A DNA stretch of 64,000 bases from Aquimarina sp. Aq107 (GCF_943733665.1 NZ_OX030782.1:1700501-1764500), one strand, 5' to 3'; positions 32,684 through 42,466 are shown, numbered from the stretch's first letter. The notes: generated by a model not told the origin, from the letters alone. A program made the numbers and translations.

Positions 32684-35600
32684 ATGAAAAAAACTCTTTT
32701 AACCTTAGTTTTTGCATTATTGGCAATAACAATTCAAGCTCAGGTAACAACTTCTAATATTTCAGGATTAGTGTACGATAACGCTAATCAATTATTACCT
32801 GGAGCAAATATTACGGCAATACATTCACCTACAGGAACTACGTATGGTGGAACTACTAATTTTGATGGTCGTTTTGATCTTATTAATTTAAGAGTAGGAG
32901 GACCATATCGAGTAACAATAAGTTATGTTGGTTTTAAAAAGAAAGTGTATGATGATGTTTTTCTTCAATTAGGTCAGACGTATAATATAGATGTTGTTAT
33001 GATAGAAGATGATAATCAACTTGAGGAAGTAGTAATCACTACCAATAAGAATGCTACCTTTAGTAGTGAAAGAACTGGAGCGGAGACCAGTATAGGGAAT
33101 AGAGAGTTAAAATCATTACCTACAATTACACGTTCTGCGGCTGATTTTTATCGTTTAGAACCTACGGCTTCTAGTAATGGTTCTTTTGGAGGGAGAAATG
33201 ATCAGTTTAATAATTTTAGTTTAGATGGCTCTATTTTTAATAATCCTTTTGGATTGGATGCTGCCACACCAGGTGGTCAGGCAAACGCCCAACCAATATC
33301 ACTAGATGCGTTAGATCAGATTCAGGTTTCTACTGCGCCTTATGACGTAACCCAAGCTGGTTTTACGGGAGCATCTGTAAATGCGGTTACAAAAAGCGGT
33401 ACTAATGAATGGAAAGGTACTGTGTATGGTTTTTATCGTAATCAGGATTTAACCGGAGATAAAGTAGGAGATGATGATATTATAGTTCCTGATCTTACCC
33501 AGGCTCAATATGGATTGAGTGTTGGAGGACCAATAATAAAAAATAAATTGTTCATTTTTGGAAATTTTGAAATTGATGATCGAGAAGATTTAGGTTCAAA
33601 TTTTTTAGCAGCTAGACCAGGAGTAATTGGAGCTAATGTTTCAAGAGTATCAGCAGAAGATTTGGATTATGTTTCTCAACAGCTTAGTTTACTTGGTTAT
33701 GAAACAGGGCCTTATGAAGGATACACGCATAATACAGAATCAACTAAAGGGATTTTAAAACTTGATTGGAATATTAATAATAATCATCGGTTAGCATTGA
33801 TCTATAATTTTTTAGACGCATCCCGAGATTTACCTGCGAATCCAGAGGCTATTGGTAGAAGAGGACCTGACTTAACAACACTACAGTTTAGAAATGCTGG
33901 ATATACCATAAATAATAAGATTAATTCATTTTTAGTAGAACTGAATTCTAATTTTGGAGGAAACATTTCGAATAAATTTCAAGCTGGATATACATTTTTT
34001 GATGATAGTAGAGATCCATTTTCTGCTCCGGCCCCACCGATTAATATAGCGCAAGATGGTGTACGGTATATTGTGGCAGGTCACGAACCTTTTTCTATTA
34101 ATAATAGATTAGAACAGAAAGTATATCAGGTTACGAATAATCTAAATATAGTTACTGGTAAACATACCATTACTTTAGGAGGAAGTTTTGAGAGATTCGA
34201 ATTTGATAATTCTTTTAATCTCGGATTGTATACTTATTTTAATGGAGATGGTGGAGTAGGTACATTTGCTCCTGATTTTGATAGCGTTCGTATAACAGCG
34301 GGTTCCACTAATAGTTTTGAACAAGCTATTAATAACGGCCTTATTGCGGAGGCTTTGGCAAATGCTCAAAATGTTTTTGACACAAATAATGCTACTGATA
34401 ATTGGGCGTTGGCAGAAACTAATGTGGGGCAATTGGCATTTTATGCTCAGGACAAATGGAGAATGAGTGATCAATTTACGCTTACATATGGTATTAGGGT
34501 GGATCAACCTCTTTTCTTTGATACCAGAGATAAAATTGCCGAAAATATCGAAAGAGCGGCTGGAGGCGAATTTCCTGATGGTAATTATCAACCAGGAATT
34601 ACATATTTTGATGAAAATGGAACTCCCACAAACTTGAATAGTTTAGATCTACCTTCTAAAAAGCTGTTAATTTCTCCACGATTAGGATTTAATTATGATG
34701 TAAAGGGAGATAAAACAATTCAAATCAGAGGAGGTACCGGTATTTTTACAGGACGTCTTCCATTCGTGTGGATAGGTAATCAGGTAGCAAATCCAAATTT
34801 CTTTTTCTATACCACATCCGCTCCAGATTTTCAGTTCCCACAGGTATTTAGAAACAGTTTGGGTGTAGATTATAAGTTTAAAAATGGCTTGATTGCTTCT
34901 ACTGATATTATTTATACTGAAGATATTAACGCGCAAATGGTAAGAAATTATGGATTATCTACCCCTTCGGGAACGTTAAATGGAGCAGATGAAAGACCTA
35001 TTTATCTTGCGTCTGATAGAGCGGTAAATGAATTTGGTGGCACAACCAATGCTTATGTATTTACAAATACCAATGTTGGTTATTCATTTAACTGGTCATT
35101 TAAGCTTCAGAAAAGTTTTAAAAATGGATTGTTCGCTAGTGTTGCTTATAATTTCTTGGAGGCAGAAGATGCAAGTTCACTAGATGCAGAAATATCAAGT
35201 GATGCGTATGATAGAAACCCCGCTATTGGTAATGTGAATCAAGCTGTGAGTACCGCCTCTAGATATGGTGATAAGCATAGGATTGTTGGGCAGATAAATA
35301 AATCTTTTAGTTATGGAAAAAATAAACAATGGAGAACTTCTTTAGGAGCTTTTTATGAGTATGCTCAGGGAGGAAGATTTTCATACACATATTCAGGCGA
35401 TATAAATAATGATGGTTCAGTTCTAAATGATTTGATTTATATACCTACCGAATCTGAACTAGCATCGTATAACTTTAGTGGAACAATAGCCGAGCAAGCT
35501 GATCAAAGAGCAGCTTTAGAGGCCTATATACAGCAAGATGAATATCTAAGGGAACGTAGAGGAGATTATGCGGAGAAATATGCGATTCTGAGTCCTTGGA

Positions 35601-35887
35601 GAGGAAGATGGGATATAAAGTTATTACAGGATTATGATTTCCAAATAGGTGATAAGACAAATACCATACAGTTGAGTGTAGATATTCTAAACTTTGGTAA
35701 TTTATTAAATTCTGATTGGGGAGTAATAGAAATTCCTGTAAATGATCAGCCAATTGGTGTTACTGTTGATGCTACTAATACCCCAACGTATTCTTTTGAT
35801 ACTTCTCAGACCAGAACCTTTGCTAATGACTTTAGTTTAGATTCTAGATGGCAAGCACAGGTTGGACTTCGATATATTTTTAACTAA
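32684..35887 (+). CDS. Oar-type TonB-dependent outer-membrane receptor
   Basis: This 1067-residue protein has a signal peptide (MKKTLLTLVFALLAITIQAQ) and a carboxypeptidase-regulatory-like beta domain (residues about 22-112, ISGLVYDNANQLLPGANI). A plug domain follows (LKSLPTITRSAADFYRLEPTASS...) and then a large beta barrel that ends in an aromatic residue pair (LRYIFN). The plug text GGRNDQFNNFSLDGSIFNNPFGLD is typical of the Oar group, which lacks a SusD partner. No SusD gene is adjacent, so a polysaccharide utilisation locus is not indicated. Substrates of Oar proteins are uncertain; peptides or protein transport have been proposed for relatives. Confidence 0.92.
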   Translation: MKKTLLTLVFALLAITIQAQVTTSNISGLVYDNANQLLPGANITAIHSPTGTTYGGTTNFDGRFDLINLRVGGPYRVTISYVGFKKKVYDDVFLQLGQTYNIDVVMIEDDNQLEEVVITTNKNATFSSERTGAETSIGNRELKSLPTITRSAADFYRLEPTASSNGSFGGRNDQFNNFSLDGSIFNNPFGLDAATPGGQANAQPISLDALDQIQVSTAPYDVTQAGFTGASVNAVTKSGTNEWKGTVYGFYRNQDLTGDKVGDDDIIVPDLTQAQYGLSVGGPIIKNKLFIFGNFEIDDREDLGSNFLAARPGVIGANVSRVSAEDLDYVSQQLSLLGYETGPYEGYTHNTESTKGILKLDWNINNNHRLALIYNFLDASRDLPANPEAIGRRGPDLTTLQFRNAGYTINNKINSFLVELNSNFGGNISNKFQAGYTFFDDSRDPFSAPAPPINIAQDGVRYIVAGHEPFSINNRLEQKVYQVTNNLNIVTGKHTITLGGSFERFEFDNSFNLGLYTYFNGDGGVGTFAPDFDSVRITAGSTNSFEQAINNGLIAEALANAQNVFDTNNATDNWALAETNVGQLAFYAQDKWRMSDQFTLTYGIRVDQPLFFDTRDKIAENIERAAGGEFPDGNYQPGITYFDENGTPTNLNSLDLPSKKLLISPRLGFNYDVKGDKTIQIRGGTGIFTGRLPFVWIGNQVANPNFFFYTTSAPDFQFPQVFRNSLGVDYKFKNGLIASTDIIYTEDINAQMVRNYGLSTPSGTLNGADERPIYLASDRAVNEFGGTTNAYVFTNTNVGYSFNWSFKLQKSFKNGLFASVAYNFLEAEDASSLDAEISSDAYDRNPAIGNVNQAVSTASRYGDKHRIVGQINKSFSYGKNKQWRTSLGAFYEYAQGGRFSYTYSGDINNDGSVLNDLIYIPTESELASYNFSGTIAEQADQRAALEAYIQQDEYLRERRGDYAEKYAILSPWRGRWDIKLLQDYDFQIGDKTNTIQLSVDILNFGNLLNSDWGVIEIPVNDQPIGVTVDATNTPTYSFDTSQTRTFANDFSLDSRWQAQVGLRYIFN

Positions 35888-35910
35888 AAAAAAGAAATTC
35901 TGTATTAGAT

Positions 35911-35950
35911 TTAAAAATCCGTTCTTAATTTATTAGGAGCGGATTTTTAA
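35911..35950 (+). terminator. Terminator after the TonB-dependent receptor
   Basis: TTAAAAATCCG (35911-35921) pairs with CGGATTTTTAA (35940-35950), giving an 11-pair stem that ends in a T run. Confidence 0.8.
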
Positions 35951-35957
35951 TTATCAC

Positions 35958-35965
35958 TATTTTTG
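35958..35965 (+). promoter_or_regulatory. -7 promoter box of the DUF6495-type gene
   Basis: TATTTTTG matches TAnnTTTG. The TTG at 35963 that opens the longest frame falls in it, so ATG 35987 is the start. Confidence 0.65.
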
Positions 35966-35986
35966 CACCCAATTTTATTAAAAGAA

Positions 35987-36466
35987 ATGAAATATAGAAG
36001 GCTTACGAAAGAACAGTTAGAAGAATTACACCAAGAATTCATTAATTTTTTAGCTACCCAATCTATAACTGCAGATGAGTGGAGTGATATTAAACAGAAT
36101 AAACCAGAAGTAGCAGAAGAAGAGTTAGATATTTTTAGCGATTTGGTTTGGGAGGGTGTTTTGAGTAGTGCTCAGTTTTTAGAACATTTTTCTAAGGATC
36201 AGATACATCTGTTTTATTTAGGAGAAACAGACATGCATTTGATTGCAATTAAAGTGAATGTCCCTGATATAGATATTACTACACAAGAGGGATACGATTG
36301 GTTGAGGAATAATCTACTAGATGATCAAGTAGCTTTTTATAACGCGAATAAAGAATACACAGAGGATCCTAACATGGATAAGTTTAAACTTATTTTACAA
36401 GGAGCTAATATTACTAAAGGCGAATTGTATCAGTATTTTGAAAAACTAGTTGAACAAAAGTCATAA
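35987..36466 (+). CDS. Conserved hypothetical protein (DUF6495-type)
   Basis: The 159-residue cytoplasmic protein starts MKYRRLTKEQLEELHQEF at ATG 35987. The segment TADEWSDIKQNKPEVAEEELDIFSDLVWEGVLSSAQFLEH and the phrase HLFYLGETDMHLIAIKV are recognisable as a small acidic family found across Flavobacteriaceae, likely DUF6495. The family name is from memory and less certain than the reading frame. No function is known. Confidence 0.75.
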   Translation: MKYRRLTKEQLEELHQEFINFLATQSITADEWSDIKQNKPEVAEEELDIFSDLVWEGVLSSAQFLEHFSKDQIHLFYLGETDMHLIAIKVNVPDIDITTQEGYDWLRNNLLDDQVAFYNANKEYTEDPNMDKFKLILQGANITKGELYQYFEKLVEQKS

Positions 36467-36483
36467 TTATTCTTTTAGATTAA

Positions 36484-37725
36484 TTACTCATACCTTAGGG
36501 ATTCAATAGGGTCTTGTCTTGCAGCTTTGACCGCTGGATATGAACCAGAAACAACGGCTGTTAAGAATGAAGTGACTACCGCAGCAAAGATAGCTAACCA
36601 AGGAACTGCAAACTCAAAACCGGAGACAGCTACTATAATTGCTCCAATAGTTACTCCTAGTATAATACCAACGATACCACCAATTTGACCAATTATTACA
36701 GTTTCCATAAAAAATTGACTCGATATAGTGTTCTTTTTAGCTCCAAGTGCTTTACGAACACCAATTTCTCTGGTTCTTTCTGTAACAGAAACTAACATGA
36801 TATTCATCAAAGCAATAGAGGATCCAAAAATGGTAATGATACTGATAATCCAAGCAGCCCAATATAAATAAGATGTAATACTAGATATACGGTTAATCAG
36901 ATCATCACTACGTTCTAAACCAAAATCATTTTCTTCTACAGGATTTAGTCCTCTTATTTTTCTAAATGTAATAATTGCTTCATCTTGAGCACCTTCTAAG
37001 AATTGTTTATCGTCTACTTTAACGCTAATGTTATAATTGATATTTGGTAATGTGTATATAGAGCGCGCAACTTGCAAAGGAATTAAAACTTTAAGATCTT
37101 GATTGTCTCTAAATGTTGCCCCTTTACTTTCTAAAACACCGATAACTTTAAATTTTACACCTCGTATACTGATTGTTTTGTTAATAGGATCTGTGTCTTT
37201 GAAAATATTCTTTTTAAAATCAGAACCAATTAAACAAACATTGTTATTATTTTCGATATCAAAAAAAGTGAAGCTTCTTCCAAATTCTACTTCGGTTCCT
37301 GTGTTTTCTAAGTAATTTTCGTTTACACCAACGACAGAAGCTTCTGGATCCGTTTTTTCATTTTCGAATTTAACTTCTGCATTTCTAGTACCACTGAAGG
37401 ATACGGAAGTTTTGGAAAATGGGTATTGAAACTTTTCTTTAAACTGTCTTACATTACGATAACTAATTATAGGATTTATCTTCTCTCTTTCACCACTCCC
37501 GCCACGTCTTGTTGTAAACTCATATCGTTGAATATTAAAGGTATTAGATCCCATAGAGGCAAAATCTCCGGTAATGGTATTTTCCAGGGCTCCAAGAAAT
37601 GTTAGGATACCAACTAATGCAGTAATACCTATGGCGATAATTAAAACAGTAAGAATCGTTCGTAAAAGCTGACCTTTTATGGAGTCTAAAGCTATACTGA
37701 TATTCTCTCGAAAAAGTGAAAACAT
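36484..37725 (-). CDS. MacB/FtsX-type ABC transporter permease
   Basis: This 413-residue permease has one N-terminal helix (RTILTVLIIAIGITALVGILTFLGALE), a large periplasmic MacB_PCD domain and three C-terminal helices forming the FtsX domain. The FtsX text is ITIFGSSIALMNIMLVSVTERTREIGVRKALGAKK. The final segment SGSYPAVKAARQDPIESLRYE is the family end. The ATPase gene is not adjacent, so the partner is encoded elsewhere. MacB-type permeases act in macrolide or peptide efflux and in lipoprotein-linked processes; no specific substrate is indicated. Confidence 0.92.
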   Translation of the reverse strand: MFSLFRENISIALDSIKGQLLRTILTVLIIAIGITALVGILTFLGALENTITGDFASMGSNTFNIQRYEFTTRRGGSGEREKINPIISYRNVRQFKEKFQYPFSKTSVSFSGTRNAEVKFENEKTDPEASVVGVNENYLENTGTEVEFGRSFTFFDIENNNNVCLIGSDFKKNIFKDTDPINKTISIRGVKFKVIGVLESKGATFRDNQDLKVLIPLQVARSIYTLPNINYNISVKVDDKQFLEGAQDEAIITFRKIRGLNPVEENDFGLERSDDLINRISSITSYLYWAAWIISIITIFGSSIALMNIMLVSVTERTREIGVRKALGAKKNTISSQFFMETVIIGQIGGIVGIILGVTIGAIIVAVSGFEFAVPWLAIFAAVVTSFLTAVVSGSYPAVKAARQDPIESLRYE

Positions 37726-37944
37726 AATGGGTGAATTAGTATCTTTTGAAGTATAAGACTACAAAATGAGCTTAAAGTTACTCAAAAAAGTAAATTTTAT
37801 TAATATAAGTAAAACTCTTTATGCTTTTCGTGTAAAATTTTAAAGCTTTTTTAGATATTTACATCCTTTAATAATTGATAATTAGTAGAAGTATTTCGGG
37901 GTTAGAAATATCTTTTATGATTTAAAAAATAGAACGAAACGGAC

Positions 37945-39315
37945 ATGGCACAAAAACCATCCATACCAAAAGGAACACGTGATTTTTCTCCAGTAGAAGT
38001 AGCTAAGAGAAGTTATATAATGAATACAATCAAAGAACAATTTCAATTGTTCGGTTTTCATCCTATAGAAACTCCAAGTTTTGAGAATAGTGATACGTTG
38101 ATGGGTAAATATGGAGAGGAAGGAGATCGATTAATATTTAAGATATTAAATAGTGGGGATTATCTTAGTAAAGTGGATAATACTTTGTATGACAGTAAAG
38201 AAAGTGGCAAGATAACTCCTAAAATCAGTGAAAAAGCACTCCGTTATGATTTAACAGTTCCTTTTGCTAGATATGTAGTACAACACCAAAATGAGATTGA
38301 TTTCCCGTTTAAACGTTATCAGATACAACCAGTATGGCGTGCTGATCGTCCGCAAAAAGGGAGATTTAGAGAATTTTATCAATGTGATGCAGATGTAGTA
38401 GGAAGTGAATCTTTATGGCAAGAAGTTGATTTTATTCAACTGTATGATAAAGTATTTAGTAAATTAGGGTTAGATGGTGTCACGATTAAAATGAATAACC
38501 GTAAGATTCTTTCGGGAATAGCAGAAGTTATTGGAGCAAGTGATAAACTGATCGATTTTACAGTGGCGCTTGATAAGTTAGATAAAATTGGAGAGGAAGG
38601 TGTTAAAAAAGAGATGATTGCTAAAGGGATATCAGAAACTGCTATAGACAAAGTAAAGCCACTTTTTAATTTTACAGGAACTACTTCCGAAAAAATAGAT
38701 AAATTAAAAGAGTTGTTAGTATCTTCTGAAGAAGGAATGAAAGGAGTAGAGGAGTTGGAGTTTATTATAAGTACGATTACAGAAGTACCTCTTGATAAAG
38801 CTTCTCTTGATTTAGATGTTACCTTAGCGCGTGGGTTGAACTATTATACCGGAGCAATTTTTGAAGTAGGAGCGCCAGCAGGCGTAAAGATGGGATCTAT
38901 TGGTGGTGGTGGACGTTACGATGATTTAACTGGGATTTTTGGTTTAAAAGATGTTAGTGGTGTTGGAATTTCTTTTGGATTGGATAGAATTTATCTTGTT
39001 TTAGAAGAGTTGGATTTGTTTCCGGATACAGTAGCACCATCTACAAAAGCATTATTTATTAACTTTGGAAAACAAGAAGCTTTATACAGTTTAAAGAGCA
39101 TAAATCAACTTAGGGGGGATGATATAGTTGCAGAGCTTTATCCCGATAGCGCCAAAATGAATAAACAAATGAAATATGCTAACAAAAGAGAAATTCCATT
39201 TGTGATTTTAGCAGGTGCCTCAGAAATGGAAAACGAGAATTTTACCGTTAAAAATATGCAAACTGGATCGCAGGAAACAATGAATTTAGAAGAACTGAAA
39301 TTACTTTTAAAGTAA
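37945..39315 (+). CDS. hisS: Histidyl-tRNA synthetase
   Basis: This class II aminoacyl-tRNA synthetase charges tRNA-His. It has 456 residues. Motif 1 appears early in [18 protein letters not shown], motif 2 in [30 protein letters not shown], the HisA block as [21 protein letters not shown], and motif 3 in [17 protein letters not shown]. The C-terminal anticodon-binding domain follows. The start ATG 37945 agrees with the family N-terminus. Confidence 0.97.
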   Translation: MAQKPSIPKGTRDFSPVEVAKRSYIMNTIKEQFQLFGFHPIETPSFENSDTLMGKYGEEGDRLIFKILNSGDYLSKVDNTLYDSKESGKITPKISEKALRYDLTVPFARYVVQHQNEIDFPFKRYQIQPVWRADRPQKGRFREFYQCDADVVGSESLWQEVDFIQLYDKVFSKLGLDGVTIKMNNRKILSGIAEVIGASDKLIDFTVALDKLDKIGEEGVKKEMIAKGISETAIDKVKPLFNFTGTTSEKIDKLKELLVSSEEGMKGVEELEFIISTITEVPLDKASLDLDVTLARGLNYYTGAIFEVGAPAGVKMGSIGGGGRYDDLTGIFGLKDVSGVGISFGLDRIYLVLEELDLFPDTVAPSTKALFINFGKQEALYSLKSINQLRGDDIVAELYPDSAKMNKQMKYANKREIPFVILAGASEMENENFTVKNMQTGSQETMNLEELKLLLK

Positions 39316-39382
39316 GATAAACCAATAATTTTGTAAACCAAACTAAAAATAATACTATATTAACTACCCTAAAACTATAATT

Positions 39383-39853
39383 ATGAAAAATATCTTATTG
39401 AGATTTCTTTTATGTCTTTTATTGATTTCTGTGGTTTCTTGTAAAAAAGACCCTAAGTCTGATAAAGTGGAAGTAATTGAAGAACTAGTAGACTCAACAG
39501 ATGTTGTAGAAGTTGTAGAAGAGAAGAAACCAGTAGTAAAAAAGAAAAAGAAATCTACAAAAAAGAAACCTAAGAAAGAAACGATAAAGCTTCCGGCAGG
39601 AGCTCCTTCTTTTAGTAGTATTGAAGCTAAAAAATACATAAGAGATTATGAAGCTTACGTTTCTAAATATAAAAAAGCTGTTGAATCTAAAGCGGATATG
39701 GATGCTTTTTTAAAATTGAGTGAATCTAGTTCAAGTCTAACTAAACAATATAGGAAATTAATATCAACACTTCCTGCAGGAGAAATTGAAAAAATGAGTA
39801 AATACATGCAGGAAAAGACAAAACAAATAGACGCCTTAAATAGACAGATGTAG
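39383..39853 (+). CDS. Putative lipoprotein with Lys-rich spacer
   Basis: This 156-residue protein has a lipoprotein signal: MKNILLRFLLCLLLISVVSCKK, with Cys after VVS. An acidic stretch (VEVIEELVDSTDVVEVVEE) is followed by a very basic block (KKKKKSTKKKPKKE) and then an alpha-helical domain (KYIRDYEAYVSKYKKAVESKADMDAFLKLSESS). The alternating acidic and basic low-complexity segments look like a flexible tether between membrane anchor and helical domain, perhaps near peptidoglycan. No family is recognised. The gene follows hisS by 67 bases. Confidence 0.75.
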   Translation: MKNILLRFLLCLLLISVVSCKKDPKSDKVEVIEELVDSTDVVEVVEEKKPVVKKKKKSTKKKPKKETIKLPAGAPSFSSIEAKKYIRDYEAYVSKYKKAVESKADMDAFLKLSESSSSLTKQYRKLISTLPAGEIEKMSKYMQEKTKQIDALNRQM

Positions 39854-39881
39854 GTCTAAACGGCACCAATTTATAATTAAG

Positions 39882-39915
39882 AAAACCATTCATTTATTGT
39901 GAATGGTTTTTTTAT
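39882..39915 (+). terminator. Terminator after the Lys-rich lipoprotein gene
   Basis: AAAACCATTCA (39882-39892) pairs with TGAATGGTTTT (39900-39910), followed by T residues. Confidence 0.88.
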
Positions 39916-39933
39916 TCTTTTTTTTAAACTAAA

Positions 39934-39956
39934 AAACCCCTGAAAAACAGGGGTTT
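39934..39956 (-). terminator. Terminator of the tRNA-Met gene
   Basis: AAACCCCTG and CAGGGGTTT pair; on the minus strand the stem is followed by a T run, 12 bases after the tRNA 3' end. Confidence 0.85.
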
Positions 39957-39968
39957 AACGAATTACTG

Positions 39969-40042
39969 TAGCGAGAGGGGGGCACGATCCCCCGACCTCT
40001 GGGTTATGAATCCAACGCTCTAACCAGCTGAGCTACCTCGCC
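39969..40042 (-). tRNA. tRNA-Met (anticodon CAT)
   Basis: Read on the minus strand, a 74-base cloverleaf fits: acceptor GGCGAGG with TCTCGCT (wobble pairs at both ends), D-arm GCTC-AGCTGGTTA-GAGC, anticodon loop TTCATAA, T-stem GGGGG/CCCCC and discriminator A. CCA is not encoded. The D-arm and acceptor do not show the initiator features (no C-A mismatch at position 1-72), so this is an elongator Met tRNA, or possibly tRNA-Ile2 whose C34 is changed to lysidine. The T-loop reads ATCGTGC, so the usual T54-A58 pair is A-T here, and the last anticodon-stem pair is A-C. Confidence 0.93.
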
Positions 40043-40196
40043 AAATAGATGCTACATCATTTTAATTCGGGTGCAAATATAAAAACAAAAAGCATTGTAG
40101 CAAACAATAAAGTAGAATTAATTTTTTCAAATACTCTTTTCAATATTTTTAAAGTAAATAATTAATCTATATATTGGCTTACTAACAATTTGCAAT

Positions 40197-40589
40197 ATGT
40201 CTGAAAAAATAAAATACGAACTTGAATTTGTAATACAATCTTCTCCACAACTATTATATCAATATATATCTACTCCATCAGGACTTTCTGAGTGGTTTTC
40301 GGATAATGTAAATTCACGTGGTGAAATGTTTACATTTATTTGGGATGATAGTGAGGAGGAAGCAAAACTGTTAAGCAAAAAAAGCGGAGAAAGAATCAAA
40401 TTTAGATGGATGGCCGATGATGAGGATGGTAATGATTATTTCTTCGAATTACGCATACAGGTTGATGAAATAACAAAAGATGTTTCTTTGATGGTTACTG
40501 ACTTCTCTGATGATGATGAAATTGATGAAAATAAAATGTTATGGGATAATATGATCGGTAATTTAAAACAAGTTTTAGGTTCTGCATAA
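40197..40589 (+). CDS. START-like (SRPBCC) domain protein
   Basis: This 130-residue cytoplasmic protein has the START-like fold pattern: YELEFVIQSSPQLLYQYISTPSGLSEWFSDNVNSRG at the N-terminus, a beta sheet, and a C-terminal helix ENKMLWDNMIGNLKQVLGSA. Related proteins are conserved in Bacteroidota, where the ligand is unknown. The pocket may bind a hydrophobic molecule. It stands 66 bases before the class IV aminotransferase gene, which has its own -7 box. Confidence 0.85.
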   Translation: MSEKIKYELEFVIQSSPQLLYQYISTPSGLSEWFSDNVNSRGEMFTFIWDDSEEEAKLLSKKSGERIKFRWMADDEDGNDYFFELRIQVDEITKDVSLMVTDFSDDDEIDENKMLWDNMIGNLKQVLGSA

Positions 40590-40608
40590 ATCCTTTATTT
40601 TTATAATG

Positions 40609-40616
40609 TATATTTG
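40609..40616 (+). promoter_or_regulatory. -7 promoter box of the class IV aminotransferase gene
   Basis: TATATTTG matches TAnnTTTG, 39 bases before ATG 40656. Confidence 0.55.
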
Positions 40617-40655
40617 CCCCGCCCAATGATTTATTGGTAATAAGGGGCTTTTTTT

Positions 40656-41504
40656 ATGGTCAATATTAATGGAAATTTAATCGTAGATAATGAAGCTACA
40701 TTATCTATTACTAATAGAGGATATGCATACGGTGATGCATTATTTGAAACGATACGTGTAAATTCGGGAACAATTCTTTTCTGGGAAGATCATTACTTTA
40801 GATTAATGGCTTCTATGAGGATTCTAAGGATGGAAATACCAATGAATTTTACTCCAGAATTTTTACAACAAAAAATTTTAGAGCTAATTCAAGAAAATGG
40901 ATTTATGAATTCATCTGTTAGGATTAAAATTATTGTTAACAGAAAAGAAGGTGGATTGTATACGCCTAATTTTAATGGTATAGATTATTCTATTTCTGTA
41001 GCACCTTTAAATTCTTCATTTTATACTATTTCTAGTACTTCTTATGAAGTTACATTGTTTAAAGATCATTACATAGCTCCTGATTTGTTATCTACATTAA
41101 AATCTAATAATAAGTTGGTAAATGTTTTAGGAGGTGTTTTTGCAAAAGAAAATGGTTTTGAAAATTGTTTATTACTAAACACTAATAAAATGGTTCTTGA
41201 GGCATTAAACGGTAATCTGTTTTTGATAAAAGGAAACAAGATCAAGACTCCACCAGTTGCTGACGGTTGTTTAAAAGGGATTTTGCGTACTCAATTGTTG
41301 AGAATTTTAGAGAAATTACCAGAGTATGAGGTAGAAGAAGCATCGATTTCGCCATTTGAACTTCAGAAAGCCGATGAGTTGTTTATTACCAATGTAATTA
41401 AAGGAATACAGCCTATTACCAAGTTTAGGAAAAAGGAATATACATCAGAAACAACAAGAAGATTGCTTGGTGTATTAAATGCAAGAATAAGAATAGGAGG
41501 TTAG
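40656..41504 (+). CDS. Class IV PLP aminotransferase / aminodeoxychorismate lyase-like
   Basis: This 282-residue fold-type IV PLP enzyme is in the family of branched-chain aminotransferases, D-amino acid aminotransferases and 4-amino-4-deoxychorismate lyase (PabC). Visible are GYAYGDALFETIRV, the phosphate-binding ETN-like stretch, and the Lys of STLKSNNKLVNVL that should form the Schiff base. The C-terminal block is ITNVIKGIQPITKF. The substrate cannot be told from these motifs: PabC or a transaminase role are both open. It converges with yqgE, overlapping by 4 bases. Confidence 0.85.
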   Translation: MVNINGNLIVDNEATLSITNRGYAYGDALFETIRVNSGTILFWEDHYFRLMASMRILRMEIPMNFTPEFLQQKILELIQENGFMNSSVRIKIIVNRKEGGLYTPNFNGIDYSISVAPLNSSFYTISSTSYEVTLFKDHYIAPDLLSTLKSNNKLVNVLGGVFAKENGFENCLLLNTNKMVLEALNGNLFLIKGNKIKTPPVADGCLKGILRTQLLRILEKLPEYEVEEASISPFELQKADELFITNVIKGIQPITKFRKKEYTSETTRRLLGVLNARIRIGG

Positions 41505-42061
41505 TTATAACTAGGATCTTCTGGAGCATTTGACCATAGAAGGTATTCTCCACCTAATTCGATCATCTTTTCTTTCCAGAAAGTATCATAGGATTTACCA
41601 ATGATATTTTTTTCATAAGTGTTTTTTACAATTACCCAAGAATTAGCTTCTAATTCTTGTATAAGTTGCTCTGCATCCCAACCAGAATACCCTAAGAAAA
41701 AACGGATTTCATTGGGTGTAATTTTGTTTTCTTCAATTAAACTTGATACTACCGAAAAATCGCCACCCCAATAAATACCAGAAGAAATTTCTACACTATT
41801 TGGAATCAAATTAGGAACCTTATGTATAAAGTATAAATTATCCTGTTCTACTGGTCCACCATTGTATATTTTAAATTCCGCTTCAACTTCAGGGACTAGA
41901 TCCGATAAAACGTAATCTAGTGGTTTATTCATAATAAAACCAATAGAACCTTGATCACTATGATCTGCAAGAAGTACAACCGAACGATTAAAAGAAACAT
42001 CACCGATGATAGACGGCTCGGCAATCAAAAGATGTCCTTTTGAGGGTTGTAGTGAAATCAT
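41501..42061 (-). CDS. YqgE/AlgH family protein
   Basis: The 186-residue product from ATG 42061 begins MISLQPSKGHLLIAEPSIIGDVSFNRSVVLLADH, matching the family start exactly; the longer frame from 42109 adds 16 residues without homology. Other blocks are GSIGFIMNKPLDYVLSDLV, YNGGPVEQDNLYFIHK and FFLGYSGWDAEQLIQEL. The fold is known from structures, but the function is not settled. It stands alone on the minus strand. Confidence 0.93.
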   Translation of the reverse strand: MISLQPSKGHLLIAEPSIIGDVSFNRSVVLLADHSDQGSIGFIMNKPLDYVLSDLVPEVEAEFKIYNGGPVEQDNLYFIHKVPNLIPNSVEISSGIYWGGDFSVVSSLIEENKITPNEIRFFLGYSGWDAEQLIQELEANSWVIVKNTYEKNIIGKSYDTFWKEKMIELGGEYLLWSNAPEDPSYN

Positions 42062-42145
42062 AGTTGGTGTAGTTTGTATTAAAACTAAATAATTATTTTT
42101 AATAATCAAAGAGGATGTTACACTTTTACTGATAATGCATAAAAA

Positions 42146-42169
42146 AAAGCTCTCTAAAAAGAGAGCTTT
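42146..42169 (-). terminator. Terminator of the HU gene
   Basis: AAAGCTCTC and GAGAGCTTT pair around a 6-base loop; the A run at 42141-42148 becomes a T run on the minus strand, 25 bases after the HU stop. Confidence 0.88.
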
Positions 42170-42193
42170 CTATAATATCAAAAACTAAATAAA

Positions 42194-42466
42194 TTAGTTA
42201 ACTGAACTAGATAAATCTGCACCAGCTTTGAACTTTACAACATTTTTAGCAGCGATCTTGATAGTTTTACCTGTTTGAGGGTTTCTACCTTCTCTTGCAG
42301 CTCTTTTAGAAACTGACCAAGAACCGAATCCTACTAAAGAAACACGGTCACCTTTTTTAAGAGAACCTTCAACATTTCCTAAGAAAGATTCTAAAGCTTT
42401 CTTTGCTGCTGCTTTTGTAATTCCAGCGTCAGCTGCCATTGCATCGATTAATTCTGTTTTGTTCAT
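42194..42466 (-). CDS. hup: HU family DNA-binding protein
   Basis: This 90-residue dimeric nucleoid protein bends DNA without much sequence preference. It has the HU core MNKTELIDAMAADAGITKAAAKKALESFLGNV, then the beta-arm region VSLVGFGSWSVSKRAAREGRNPQTGKTIKIAAKNVVKFKAG with the conserved proline-tipped arm (RNPQTG). It has a perfect promoter and a strong terminator, so it is a monocistronic and probably highly expressed gene. Confidence 0.97.
   Translation of the reverse strand: MNKTELIDAMAADAGITKAAAKKALESFLGNVEGSLKKGDRVSLVGFGSWSVSKRAAREGRNPQTGKTIKIAAKNVVKFKAGADLSSSVN

Noticed and set aside
34175-34591. 138-codon minus-strand frame inside the TonB receptor
   Set aside because: Antisense shadow of the receptor barrel with no recognisable motif.
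35963-35986. Extension of the DUF6495-type frame from TTG 35963
   Set aside because: The TTG is part of the -7 box TATTTTTG; ATG 35987 gives the family N-terminus.
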